A DNA stretch of 64,000 nt from Rhizobium hidalgonense. GTDB taxonomy: Bacteria; Pseudomonadota; Alphaproteobacteria; Rhizobiales; Rhizobiaceae. A program made the position numbers and the translations under genes. Positions 1 to 8,350 of the stretch are shown in pieces. Every line of letters begins with the position of its first letter. Within the stretch, counting starts at the first letter, position 1. The notes under the pieces were generated by a model. The model did no database searches. It saw only the letters and a list, made by a program, of their open reading frames with translations, and was not told the origin of the DNA. The DNA is taken from the NCBI RefSeq assembly GCF_002914525.1, contig NZ_LODW01000139.1, forward strand, positions 62,001 through 126,000, in the 5' to 3' direction.

Positions 1-744
1 GGGGATCAGCACGTCGAGGCGGGGAAAGACATTGGAAGGATCGAGATGGATGTTCTTCCAGCTCTGCTCGCGCTGGTGCTCGTCTTCCCAGACCATGACG
101 CTGTCGAAGACGCTGGCATAGGTCTGGCGCGGCAGGAAAAGCTTGTAGGCGATCATGCCCATGGCATAGATATCGAGGGCCGGTGAAGCGGAGAAGGTGC
201 CGCTGGCATAGATCTCCGGCGCCCCGAATTCCGGCACATAAGGCGGGATGATGTGTTCGCCGATCTTCGAGATCAGGTGCAGGTTGCCGATCCGGACCGA
301 CAGGCCGGAATAATCCTCGGAGACATAGATGCACTGGTCCGTCAGGGCATTGTGGGCGTAACCGGCGCCGTGCAGCGTCGCCAGGCCTTCGAGGATGTGG
401 CGGCCGATCTCGGCGGCGCGCTCATAGGCCACCATTTCGGTTTCGTCGAGATACTGGCGCAGCGTCTTCGATGGCCGCTTCTCGACGATGTAGAAATTAT
501 CGTCTTCCGGCGAGGGCGGGATGAGGTCCTCGATTTCGACGAAGCGCCGTGCGGTCAGGGACTTGGCTTCATTGATCGAGGTCCAGACCCGCTCGAACCG
601 CGCCTTGTCGAGTTTCAACGCCACATCGGGGGCGACAATGAAGACCGCATGGTCCATCCGCTTGTCCTGAGCGGGATAGACGATGAACTCGTTCTCATAG
701 ACCGGCTCGCCGATCGTGTAGCGGGCGATCAGATCACTTCTCAT
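1..744 (-). CDS. Protein kinase-like protein, probably a pseudokinase (partial, C-terminus beyond window)
   Basis: The gene starts at ATG 744, behind an AGGGGG ribosome site, and runs off the left edge after 248 codons. The visible part has a protein-kinase fold pattern: an APE motif at residues 175-177 and the helix-F segment LDIYAMGMIAY around residues 190-200. The catalytic loop is HNALTDQC (131-138) instead of HRDLKxxN, and the DFG position reads IGN (152-154), so the catalytic and magnesium-binding aspartates are missing. I infer a pseudokinase or a scaffolding/sensing domain. No signal peptide is seen, so this part is probably cytoplasmic. It is the last visible gene of the minus-strand operon that starts near 8.1 kb, 40 bp after the serpin gene. 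The missing C-terminus could hold a membrane or sensor domain. Confidence 0.72.
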   Translation of the reverse strand, partial: MRSDLIARYTIGEPVYENEFIVYPAQDKRMDHAVFIVAPDVALKLDKARFERVWTSINEAKSLTARRFVEIEDLIPPSPEDDNFYIVEKRPSKTLRQYLDETEMVAYERAAEIGRHILEGLATLHGAGYAHNALTDQCIYVSEDYSGLSVRIGNLHLISKIGEHIIPPYVPEFGAPEIYASGTFSASPALDIYAMGMIAYKLFLPRQTYASVFDSVMVWEDEHQREQSWKNIHLDPSNVFPRLDVLIP

Positions 745-784
745 GCACGTGTCCCCCTGCATAACTTTCCATGAAACCGAATTC

Positions 785-1954
785 CTATTCGCCGGCCAGA
801 AGCGGATCGCCGATCAGGCCTGCGGCGAGCAGCAGGCCGGTCCTTGTATCCCTGAGTGCGAAGGCAAAACGGGCATTGGCGACGACGCGAACGAGTTTCG
901 GATCGATGCTGCGTTCGGTGATCGCTGCCGTGGCTGCCGCCGCCTCCGTGCCGTTTTCGTCAACCTTGATCATGGTCTTCTGCAGGACGCGCGACAAGCG
1001 GATGTTTTCCTTGGTGAAACCCGGAAAGGCTCCAACCTTTGCCTGCTCCGGCGCCAGGCCGATCGCATTCAGGACCGGCATCAAATCACGCCCGTCGTTC
1101 AGGGAAAAGCGGGGCAAGAAGATTTCGCCCTTGGCGGCTTCGAATTTTTCCCCCTGCAGCCAGGAGGTGAGCGCCTTCAGGTCGGCGCCGCCGACGCCCT
1201 TGGCTGAGCGCGCCGTCACCACGACCATGCTGTAGCTCTCGCCTGTATAGGCAAGGTCGACGGCGGCGAATTTTTCATCGAAACGGAATTTTTGCCCGTC
1301 GCCGGCAAGATGCATCATCGGCACCGAAATCGTCGAACCGTCCGGCCGCTGAAAGGCGGCGGCTGGGCTTTCCCTGTCGAAGGAAGTCTTCCAGCGCGCC
1401 TTGAAGGACAGCGCGGCGAGGCTGACGAAACCGCCGCCGGGGGGAGCGTCGAGGATCGACGGAATGGCGCCTCTTGTGGCGTCCTTGACCCAGCCGTTGA
1501 TATGCGCGACCGATGCCGGTCCGTCGAGATCCTCGATCGTCGGTTTGACGTGATGGGTGGCGAGCATGGGAAGTGCGCCGGGGACAAGCACCAGCCGGTC
1601 GTCGAAGACGATCGCGACCGCCGTCGCCAAAGGTGCATCCGACGCTGCCGGCTTCTCCGGAACCATGGCGTCAAGCACCGTCGCCGGTCCCTTCGGCTCT
1701 TGGAAACCCAGACTTTTGGCGATCGCCGCCTTGCCCTGATCCGAAGCGCCGAGGCCTGCCAAGCCGAGGGCGGCGGCAAGACTTGCCGGCGATACCATGA
1801 TATTGGCCGCCTTTTCCATCGCCAGGGTGCGGTCGAGCAGTTCGACGGCAAGCCCCGCCTGGGCGGCAAGCATCGTCTTACCGTCTCCGGCATGAGCAGG
1901 CGCAAGCGTCATCAGAAAAGCGGCAAAACCCGCCAGCAGAGTGGATTTCGGCAT
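785..1954 (-). CDS. Exported serpin (serine protease inhibitor)
   Basis: This 389-residue protein has a signal peptide (MPKSTLLAGFAAFLMTLAPAHA) and a serpin domain of normal length. I chose ATG 1954 because GGAGG lies just upstream and the export signal starts there. The reactive-centre hinge is textbook for an inhibitory serpin: residues 333-341 read ENGTEAAAA, with small residues at P15-P9. The scissile region is TERS-ID. Counting from the hinge glutamate puts Arg348 at P2 and Ser349 at P1, and a one-residue shift would make Arg P1. Inhibitory serpins trap serine or cysteine proteases by a suicide mechanism. The gene directly upstream, 14 bp away, encodes a trypsin-type protease with Arg/Lys specificity, so it is the obvious target; that pairing is inferred. 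Confidence 0.93.
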   Translation of the reverse strand: MPKSTLLAGFAAFLMTLAPAHAGDGKTMLAAQAGLAVELLDRTLAMEKAANIMVSPASLAAALGLAGLGASDQGKAAIAKSLGFQEPKGPATVLDAMVPEKPAASDAPLATAVAIVFDDRLVLVPGALPMLATHHVKPTIEDLDGPASVAHINGWVKDATRGAIPSILDAPPGGGFVSLAALSFKARWKTSFDRESPAAAFQRPDGSTISVPMMHLAGDGQKFRFDEKFAAVDLAYTGESYSMVVVTARSAKGVGGADLKALTSWLQGEKFEAAKGEIFLPRFSLNDGRDLMPVLNAIGLAPEQAKVGAFPGFTKENIRLSRVLQKTMIKVDENGTEAAAATAAITERSIDPKLVRVVANARFAFALRDTRTGLLLAAGLIGDPLLAGE

Positions 1955-1968
1955 GGTTCCCTCCTCTT

Positions 1969-4554
1969 TTAGCGGATGCGATAAAATTTGGAATCGAACG
2001 ACCATTTGCCCTGGGCGCCGTTCTCGTCGTCGCCGACGATCCTGAGGCTTCGGGCGAGATCGTAGACATAGTTGAAGGCGGCGCGCTGGCCGACGAGCGG
2101 AGTCGGCACATCCGGCAGGTCGAGCACCTCGATCGGCTTGTCGCTGAGGATGGCGACGACCATGCCGACGCCGGCCGGCCCCTCCACCTGATATTCGAAG
2201 CCGATATAGGGGTTGCGGGCATCCGGCACGACCACGGGCCTTGCCGGATCGAGCCGGTTGTCGCCGCTTTTGGCCGTCGGCTTCAGGCCCATCGAGCGTT
2301 TGTTCGGGTAAAGCTGGGTCAGCTTGCCCGACGCGTCGATATCGACCAGGATCAGGTAACCGGATTTTTTGGTGGAGACGCGCATCGCCACCTTGTCGCC
2401 GATGCTGACCGAGGTGCCGGGCAGCATGTCGACGGCGACACCGGCGTCGTTATCGCTTTTCAGCGTATTCTCGACGGCGGCAACCGGCGTCTTTGCCTCC
2501 TCGCCGGTGATGACGTCGCGGCCGAGCGCATCCGGCTGGCCGTAAAATTGCGGCACCGGCGTGAAGCGGCAGTCCGCGGCATGCGTCCGGCAATATTCGT
2601 CCGATTTGCGCCGGACATAATCGAGCAGGGCGGCGTTGCTAACATTCGGCTTATCAGCGGCACGCGCCACGCCATCCTGCACGCCTTCGATGAAGTTGCG
2701 GGTGAAGACGCCGACCGGCGCCTTGGCCTCGCGGTCGACGAGCGCCCATTGGCCTGCGTTGACGGCCGACCAGACCATGGCGTTTTCGCCGCCGAAGGAA
2801 AACTTCGCTTCCTTCCCCGATTTGTTCGGCGGTTCGAGCGCTGCCAGCGCCGGGCCGAGGCAACGCACGGTGCCCGCGGGGGCTGCCACTGCGCTGCGGC
2901 TGCCGGGGCCCACGTGGCAGGCGTCGATCAGCAGCGTCACGCGGCGGTCCTTGAGGCTGTTCAGCCGGGCGGCGATCTCGGTTTCGCGGATCTGGTTGGT
3001 GACCGTTACCTTGCCGCCTTCGCGTGTCAGCTTGGCATCGACTGCCACCAGCGTCGGGCTCGTCGTCGCCTCGGCGCCCATTTCCTCCGAACCCTGGCCG
3101 CTGAAATAGAGGAAGACCCGGCTGCCCGGCGTCGACTGGCGCACCAGCCAGTCGTCGATCTCGGCAAGGATCGCCTCGCGGCTCGCCTTGCGGTTGGTCA
3201 GCGTGTGGATCTGTTCCGGACGATAGGCGAGCGTCTTGGCGAGGAAGACCTGCATAGCCTTCACGTCGCTGGCGGAGCCGGTCAGCTTCGCCTCGCGCAT
3301 GTCGTAATCGTCGATGCCGATCAGCAACGCGCGGTCGCCAGGGGAGCTTTGCATCGTGGGGATTTGAACGGGTGCCGGCTGGACGGCGGGCTGATTGTCG
3401 GCCGGAGTATCTGCGGCCGGCACGTCGGGGTTCGGCGTTTCGGTTGCGCCAGCGGGCGGGGTGTTGCCGTTGGGCGAGGTCTCACCGGTCGGCGAGGCCT
3501 CACCTGTCGGCGAGGTCTCACCTGTCGGCGAGGTCTCACCTGTCGGCGAGGTGATGGCGAGGTTGGCCTCTTCCTGCCCGGACTTCCTCTGCTTCGTTCC
3601 CTCACTGGTGGTGGTCGACGCGACCTGATCGCCGGCGGCAGGCCCTTCCACATTTGGCACGTCACCGTCGGTCTTGGCGGCGATCCAGTCGCGGAAGGCG
3701 GCCACACGGGTATAGACGCCGTAATGTTCGGCCTCGGCGCAGCCCGCACCCCAGCTGACGATGCCGAGCTGGATCCAGCGCTTGTCCGGGCGCTGGGCGA
3801 CCAGCGGTCCGCCGCTGTCGCCCTGGCAGGCATCCTTGCCGCCTTCGGCATAACCGGCGCAGACATTGCGCTCGTCGATCGGGTTCATCCGCATCGAGCT
3901 GTCGCGATAGGCAGCACGGCAATCCTCGCGCGGGACGATCGGCAGCTCGACCTCCTGCAGCTCGGTCGGCAGGTATTTGTCGTCCCAGCCGTGGTCGGCC
4001 TTGGTGTAGCCCCAGCCGGTGACGACGGCCTTGTGGCCGGCGCTTTCGACCTCGTCGTCTGAGGCTGAGGCGAGAATTGCCGGTCTGGAGACGGCCGGTT
4101 CGGCAAGCTTGATCAGGGCGATGTCGTTGGCGAAGACCTTGCGGTCGAAATCCTCGTGAATGACAACGTCTTCGACAGCAAGGCCGGGTTTGTCGGGCCC
4201 GTCGACCGCGATGACCTTGTCGATCTTCGACTTGCCCTCGACGATCAAGAGATCGCGGGCGAACAGATCCTGCTTGCCGGAGCGGCCGCTGGTGACGCAG
4301 TGGGCGGCGGTCAGGATCCAGCGCGGCGCAATCAGCGAGCCGCCGCAATGGCCGCCGAAGCGGCCGCGCTGTTCGGGATCGGGCGCCAGGATCTTGACCT
4401 GCCAGGGCCATTCGCCCTTCTTCGCCGCCTGGCCGCCGATGACACGCCCGCCATCCTCGCCGGCGAAATCGGTATCCTGCTGCGCCAACACCGGCGCGGC
4501 CAGAAGCAGCATGACGGACGCAATAGTGAGGACCCTGCTGATCGACGCGCTCAT
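1969..4554 (-). CDS. Exported trypsin-like protease fused to a caspase-like domain and DUF4384
   Basis: This 861-residue multidomain protein has a signal peptide at residues 1-25. A chymotrypsin-family domain (38-295) carries the complete triad: His85 in TAAHC, Asp144 in DIALIKL and Ser247 in GDSGGP. Asp241 lies six residues before the serine, as in trypsin, which predicts cleavage after Arg or Lys. The activation-type junction is VIGG at 38-41. A Ser/Pro/Thr/Gly linker with SPTGET repeats (335-360) leads to a C14 caspase-like domain (about 407-660). That domain keeps the cysteine (Cys546 in LLIDACHVG), but the histidine motif reads FSGQG, so Gln487 replaces the catalytic His. A DUF4384 domain ends the protein. 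The start overlaps the upstream caspase stop by four bases (ATGA). The caspase part may be inactive and serve in binding. Confidence 0.93.
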   Translation of the reverse strand: MSASISRVLTIASVMLLLAAPVLAQQDTDFAGEDGGRVIGGQAAKKGEWPWQVKILAPDPEQRGRFGGHCGGSLIAPRWILTAAHCVTSGRSGKQDLFARDLLIVEGKSKIDKVIAVDGPDKPGLAVEDVVIHEDFDRKVFANDIALIKLAEPAVSRPAILASASDDEVESAGHKAVVTGWGYTKADHGWDDKYLPTELQEVELPIVPREDCRAAYRDSSMRMNPIDERNVCAGYAEGGKDACQGDSGGPLVAQRPDKRWIQLGIVSWGAGCAEAEHYGVYTRVAAFRDWIAAKTDGDVPNVEGPAAGDQVASTTTSEGTKQRKSGQEEANLAITSPTGETSPTGETSPTGEASPTGETSPNGNTPPAGATETPNPDVPAADTPADNQPAVQPAPVQIPTMQSSPGDRALLIGIDDYDMREAKLTGSASDVKAMQVFLAKTLAYRPEQIHTLTNRKASREAILAEIDDWLVRQSTPGSRVFLYFSGQGSEEMGAEATTSPTLVAVDAKLTREGGKVTVTNQIRETEIAARLNSLKDRRVTLLIDACHVGPGSRSAVAAPAGTVRCLGPALAALEPPNKSGKEAKFSFGGENAMVWSAVNAGQWALVDREAKAPVGVFTRNFIEGVQDGVARAADKPNVSNAALLDYVRRKSDEYCRTHAADCRFTPVPQFYGQPDALGRDVITGEEAKTPVAAVENTLKSDNDAGVAVDMLPGTSVSIGDKVAMRVSTKKSGYLILVDIDASGKLTQLYPNKRSMGLKPTAKSGDNRLDPARPVVVPDARNPYIGFEYQVEGPAGVGMVVAILSDKPIEVLDLPDVPTPLVGQRAAFNYVYDLARSLRIVGDDENGAQGKWSFDSKFYRIR
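3473..3552. repeat. 18-bp tandem repeat inside the trypsin-caspase gene
   Basis: Four full and one partial copies of an 18-bp unit (ggcgaggtctcacctgtc on the plus strand) encode the SPTGET repeats of the linker between the trypsin and caspase-like domains. The unit is six codons long, so copy-number change keeps the frame and would change linker length. Confidence 0.9.
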
Positions 4555-6167
4555 AGCTTGGCTCCGGCGGAGGTATAGAGGACGGTAAATCCGACGCGGG
4601 CGGCCTTGGGCAGGACGTCGCCAAGGCGCCTGGCTATATTGCCGGCGGTGCGGCGCCGGTCGTTCTGCTTCAGGAACTCCACAAGCTGGGGCATCGGGCT
4701 TTCAGAGCTGACGGCGACGAGCAGGTCGGTGCCGAAGGGGGCAACGACGGAGAGATCGAGATCGAAATTCTGAGACATCCCGGCATCGACGTCTTTCTCA
4801 CCGGGATAGAGGAACTGCACGGTTCCATCGCCGGTGACGTCGAAAAGCACCAGCTTGCGGCCCGATAGATCGGAGATCGCGACGCCGACCCGTTCGCCCT
4901 CGCGATGGACGGTGTCGGACGGCGTGACGCGCACGGTCTGTGGATTAACTTCGGATAACCGCTTCAGCGTGTCGAGGGCGGCCATCCGGTCGACGACGAA
5001 GGGCATGTCGCCGGCACCGATGCCGGAGGCGACGACATCGCCGCCGGCAATCGCCTCGTGCTTTTCCGGATCGAAGACCAGTTCGGCATTGGCGCCATCC
5101 GTCAGCTTGAACGGCGTGACGGCCGGCTCGATGCTCTGCAGCACCGGCTCGGCGCCGAGGGCGGCGATACCGATCGGCGCCGGTTCGGCCGGCGGCGGAG
5201 TGGTTGATTTCGCTGCTGCCGCCGGCGTGCCGGCGCCGCCATAATCATAGACGATAGCGCGGTCGAGATCGGTTCCCGGCGGGCTTTCGGTGAAGATGTT
5301 CTGCCGCTGGTCGGTGAACTGATAGACCGACTGGCGGACATATTCGAAGAGTTCGCGGCGGGTCACAGTGCCGTCGCCATTGCGGTCGGCCGCCCCTTCG
5401 AAGGCGCGGGCGGTGGCATAACTCAGGGCGCCGCGTTTCTGCGGGATGCCGGGAATGGATATTTCGGGCGATTTGGTGTTGTCGTCGACGGCGGCGAGAA
5501 AGGTCAGCCGCTTGAAATCGAAGCCGGTGGAGAGCGCATCCGCGGTGGTCGAAATCGGCGCGAGATCGTCCTCCTCGATCGTATAGGACGGCGCCTGGCG
5601 CCAGCTGATCTCGGCGCCGCGCGGATCGACCTCGCGGGTCATGCCGCCGGCATGGCAGGTATCGGCGATGAACAACACATCGGCGCCCTTGGCCTCGAGA
5701 TTGCGGATCAGCACCTTGAATTCGTCGCCAAAGATGCGCTCGCGCGATCCCGGTAGCCGGGTATCGAAACCGGCCAGCACATAGACCTCGTCGCGGCCGC
5801 TCGGCTTCGAGCCCTTGACGCGCTCCGGCTCGCTCGAGCCGTGGCCGGCAATGCCGAGCACGACGAGATCGCCGGCCCCTGCCCGTTCGGTGACGGCTTC
5901 GATCGCGTGGAAGATGCCCTCGCGGTCGGCAGCGCCATTCTTCAGCAGCGTCATGTCCTCGACGCCGACCGAACGAAGCGACAGCGAAAGGTCTTCGGCA
6001 TCGGCAACAGCGCCGTGCAGCGGCGGGACGTCGCGATAGAGATCGATGCCGATCAGCACCGCCCGGACGGCGCCGCGCTCGGGCGCTTCGATCGTCCTTG
6101 CCAGGCTAGTGGTGGCCGCCAGGGTGAGGAAGGCAAAAGCTGCGGCCATGGAAACGGATGTGGACAT
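4551..6167 (-). CDS. Exported caspase-like (C14) protease with EF-hand and DUF4384
   Basis: The protein has 538 residues, with a signal peptide in the first 24. A caspase/metacaspase-type domain starts near residue 34 (AVRAVLIGIDLY). It has both catalytic residues in good context: His109 in GIAGHGSSE and Cys171 in IADTCHAGG. Residues 261-272 (DRNGDGTVTRRE) match a calcium-binding EF-hand loop with acidic or polar ligands at positions 1, 3, 5 and 12. Many metacaspases need calcium, so calcium control is plausible here. The C-terminal part (about 385-500) is a DUF4384-like beta domain, ending in segments such as LVLFDVTGDGTVQFLYPG. The gene lies 24 bp after the DUF4384-OmpA gene and overlaps the trypsin-caspase gene by four bases. 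It is the only one of the three adjacent protease domains whose caspase dyad is intact. Confidence 0.92.
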   Translation of the reverse strand: MSTSVSMAAAFAFLTLAATTSLARTIEAPERGAVRAVLIGIDLYRDVPPLHGAVADAEDLSLSLRSVGVEDMTLLKNGAADREGIFHAIEAVTERAGAGDLVVLGIAGHGSSEPERVKGSKPSGRDEVYVLAGFDTRLPGSRERIFGDEFKVLIRNLEAKGADVLFIADTCHAGGMTREVDPRGAEISWRQAPSYTIEEDDLAPISTTADALSTGFDFKRLTFLAAVDDNTKSPEISIPGIPQKRGALSYATARAFEGAADRNGDGTVTRRELFEYVRQSVYQFTDQRQNIFTESPPGTDLDRAIVYDYGGAGTPAAAAKSTTPPPAEPAPIGIAALGAEPVLQSIEPAVTPFKLTDGANAELVFDPEKHEAIAGGDVVASGIGAGDMPFVVDRMAALDTLKRLSEVNPQTVRVTPSDTVHREGERVGVAISDLSGRKLVLFDVTGDGTVQFLYPGEKDVDAGMSQNFDLDLSVVAPFGTDLLVAVSSESPMPQLVEFLKQNDRRRTAGNIARRLGDVLPKAARVGFTVLYTSAGAKL

Positions 6168-6191
6168 GGCCGAGCTCCCCCCTCGCCCCAG

Positions 6192-8138
6192 CTATTCGCG
6201 ACGCCATTCGACGCGGCGGTTCAGCGCATCGACATCGTCTTCGGTGAGGTTTGCGGTTGCGGTGACGTCCACCGGCTCGGAGGCGCCGCGGCCTTCGGCG
6301 TCTATCGTGGCGTCGATGCCGTGGCTCTTCAGGAAATCGGCGACGGCCTGGGCGCGGCGCTCGGAGAGTTTCTGGTTATAGTCGTCGCCGCCGCGCCGGT
6401 CGGTGTGGCCGACGAGGATGACGCGGCCGGGCTTCTGCTCCTTGAGCGCCTCCAGCAGCTCCTCAGCGGCTTCGGTGCCGATCGAGGTGAAACTCGACTT
6501 GTCGAAATCGAAAGTGATCGGCACCGGAATGGAAACCGGCACGATGCCGCGGACATTTTCCGAATAGATGCCGCCGAGCACGCCGCTGCGGTGATCCTTC
6601 TCGGCCGGCACGAAGCTGCCCTGCGGATTGTCGCTCGAAGGGTTGGCGGCAAGGATGCGGGCCTGGGCGGCGCGCTGGATGAGATCGGAGATGGTATCGG
6701 CCGGCGGCGCTTTCGGCGTGCGGGTCTCGTTCTTGATGATCTCGATCGCCTGCTGGTAATCGGCGGCAGCATCGGCAAAGCGGCGGGCGGAGAAATAGAT
6801 CTCGCCGAGTGTGGCGGAAGCCTGCCAGAGCACCTGCGGACTGTCTGCGGCGACCAGCAGCGGCTCGTAATCGGCAACCGGCTGGTTGGCGGCCATCATC
6901 TCCTGGGCGGCGGAGAGCCGGAGCGCGGCGACCCGACGCTGGGCATTCACCTGGAACTGGCCGCATTCGGCGCTGACGGCGATCGCATCGGCCTCGGTTG
7001 CGGCGGCATTGATATCCTTGGCGGCGACGGCCGTGTTCAGCTTGTCGAGAAGGGCGGTGCAGGCAGGCGTATCGGCATTCGCCACCTCGATCTGTTCGCC
7101 TTCGCCGGCCTGGCCGGGCTCTGCCGAACGGCCGAGGTTGAGCTGCGGCATCTTGATGCTGAAACCGCCGGGAAGCTTGAATTGCGGCATCTTGAGCTGC
7201 GGCATCGGCATCTTCGGCATCTTGGTCTGGGATGACTGGGCCGGCTGCTTATACTGGCTCGGTTGTTTATATTGGCTGGGGCGGGTGGATGATGTGGTGT
7301 CGGCCGGGCCGATCAGTTGCAACTCGTCGGCGGCAAGCTCCTGGCCGGGGGCCAGATTGGTGACGATCTTGTATTTCTTCGGCGGCTGCGTCGTCGCCTG
7401 CTCCACAGGCTTTGGCGCGACTTTTTTCGGCTTTTCGATCACCGGCTCCGGTTTCTTGGCGACCTCCTGTTTGATCACCGGCTTCGGCTTCGGAGCGGCG
7501 GCCGGTTTCGGCGGCTTTGCAGCCTGTTCGACCGGTTTTGCCGCGGGGGCGGCTGCAACCGGCGGGGTTGTGACGGGCGGCAGGGCCGCCGGGCTGTCGA
7601 CCGTCGTCAGCATCAGTGTCTTGCTGCTGATCTTGGTGCCGAGGCTGCGGGCTTCCTCGAGGCTGCGGGAGACGGCATCCATGCCGCCGTCGATCGAGCG
7701 GAACATGCCGCTGCCACTGCCGCCGAGATCGGCGAAGATATTGAGCGGCTTGGAGGAATAGAAGACCTTGATCTGCTCCTGACCCACAGGGCCGGAGACC
7801 TGCAGCCGGGCGCCGCTGGCCGGATCCGGAACCTGCACGCGTTTGCCGGCGCCGACGAGGGCATCGGTCTGGTATTTGTTCGGGAAAAGTTTGACGACAG
7901 AACCGTTCGGCGACACGTTCAGTACCGTGACATAGGCATTCTCGCTCGACTGAATGAAGAGGCCGACGACTTCGCCGATGGCGTATTTGGCCTCGGCGCG
8001 ATCGAAGGTGATGCTGACGGGGCCGGTCTGGGCCGGGGCTTCGGTCAGTGTGCGTTCGTTCTGCGCCTCGACGGCGGGAACCACCGCAAAGAACGAAAGA
8101 AAGGTGGCTGCGGCTAGGATGGCTTTGCGGTTCGGCAT
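6192..8138 (-). CDS. DUF4384-OmpA family envelope protein
   Basis: I chose ATG 8138, which has AGGAGG eight bases upstream and begins a clear signal peptide (MPNRKAILAAATFLSFFAVV). The mature protein starts with a DUF4384 domain (about residues 38-125), followed by a long Pro/Ala/Lys-rich region, QYKQP and KMP/LKMPQ repeats, and a tetratricopeptide-like helical stretch. The C-terminus (about 530-648) is an OmpA-type peptidoglycan-binding domain with FDFDKSSF, GHTDRRGGDDYN and LSERRAQAVADFL motifs. It is therefore likely anchored to peptidoglycan in the periplasm. It is the first gene of the minus-strand operon containing the caspase, trypsin-caspase, serpin and kinase-like genes, and it shares DUF4384 with the two proteases. 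A scaffold role for the other products is my inference. Confidence 0.9.
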   Translation of the reverse strand: MPNRKAILAAATFLSFFAVVPAVEAQNERTLTEAPAQTGPVSITFDRAEAKYAIGEVVGLFIQSSENAYVTVLNVSPNGSVVKLFPNKYQTDALVGAGKRVQVPDPASGARLQVSGPVGQEQIKVFYSSKPLNIFADLGGSGSGMFRSIDGGMDAVSRSLEEARSLGTKISSKTLMLTTVDSPAALPPVTTPPVAAAPAAKPVEQAAKPPKPAAAPKPKPVIKQEVAKKPEPVIEKPKKVAPKPVEQATTQPPKKYKIVTNLAPGQELAADELQLIGPADTTSSTRPSQYKQPSQYKQPAQSSQTKMPKMPMPQLKMPQFKLPGGFSIKMPQLNLGRSAEPGQAGEGEQIEVANADTPACTALLDKLNTAVAAKDINAAATEADAIAVSAECGQFQVNAQRRVAALRLSAAQEMMAANQPVADYEPLLVAADSPQVLWQASATLGEIYFSARRFADAAADYQQAIEIIKNETRTPKAPPADTISDLIQRAAQARILAANPSSDNPQGSFVPAEKDHRSGVLGGIYSENVRGIVPVSIPVPITFDFDKSSFTSIGTEAAEELLEALKEQKPGRVILVGHTDRRGGDDYNQKLSERRAQAVADFLKSHGIDATIDAEGRGASEPVDVTATANLTEDDVDALNRRVEWRRE

Positions 8139-8350
8139 TGGAAAACCTCCTCTTTCGAACAATCTCACACTGTGTCGAAGATGAGAATAGCACTGACCGG
8201 CGAAATTGGGATGGCTTTGCCCGTCTTGCTTGAGGGAGGGTTACAAATTATTTGGAGCCTGGAAGAAACCGTCCCGGAAAAGACCTGCGCATGACTCTGG
8301 TTCGGCAATATCCGCCGTCCGATGCAATCCTTTTGACTTCGAAGTCGTGG

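Noticed and set aside
2548..4062. Long open frame on the plus strand opposite the trypsin-caspase gene
   Set aside because: It is the antisense of a well-supported gene. High GC at third codon positions gives long open antisense frames, and it shows no family motif or ribosome site.
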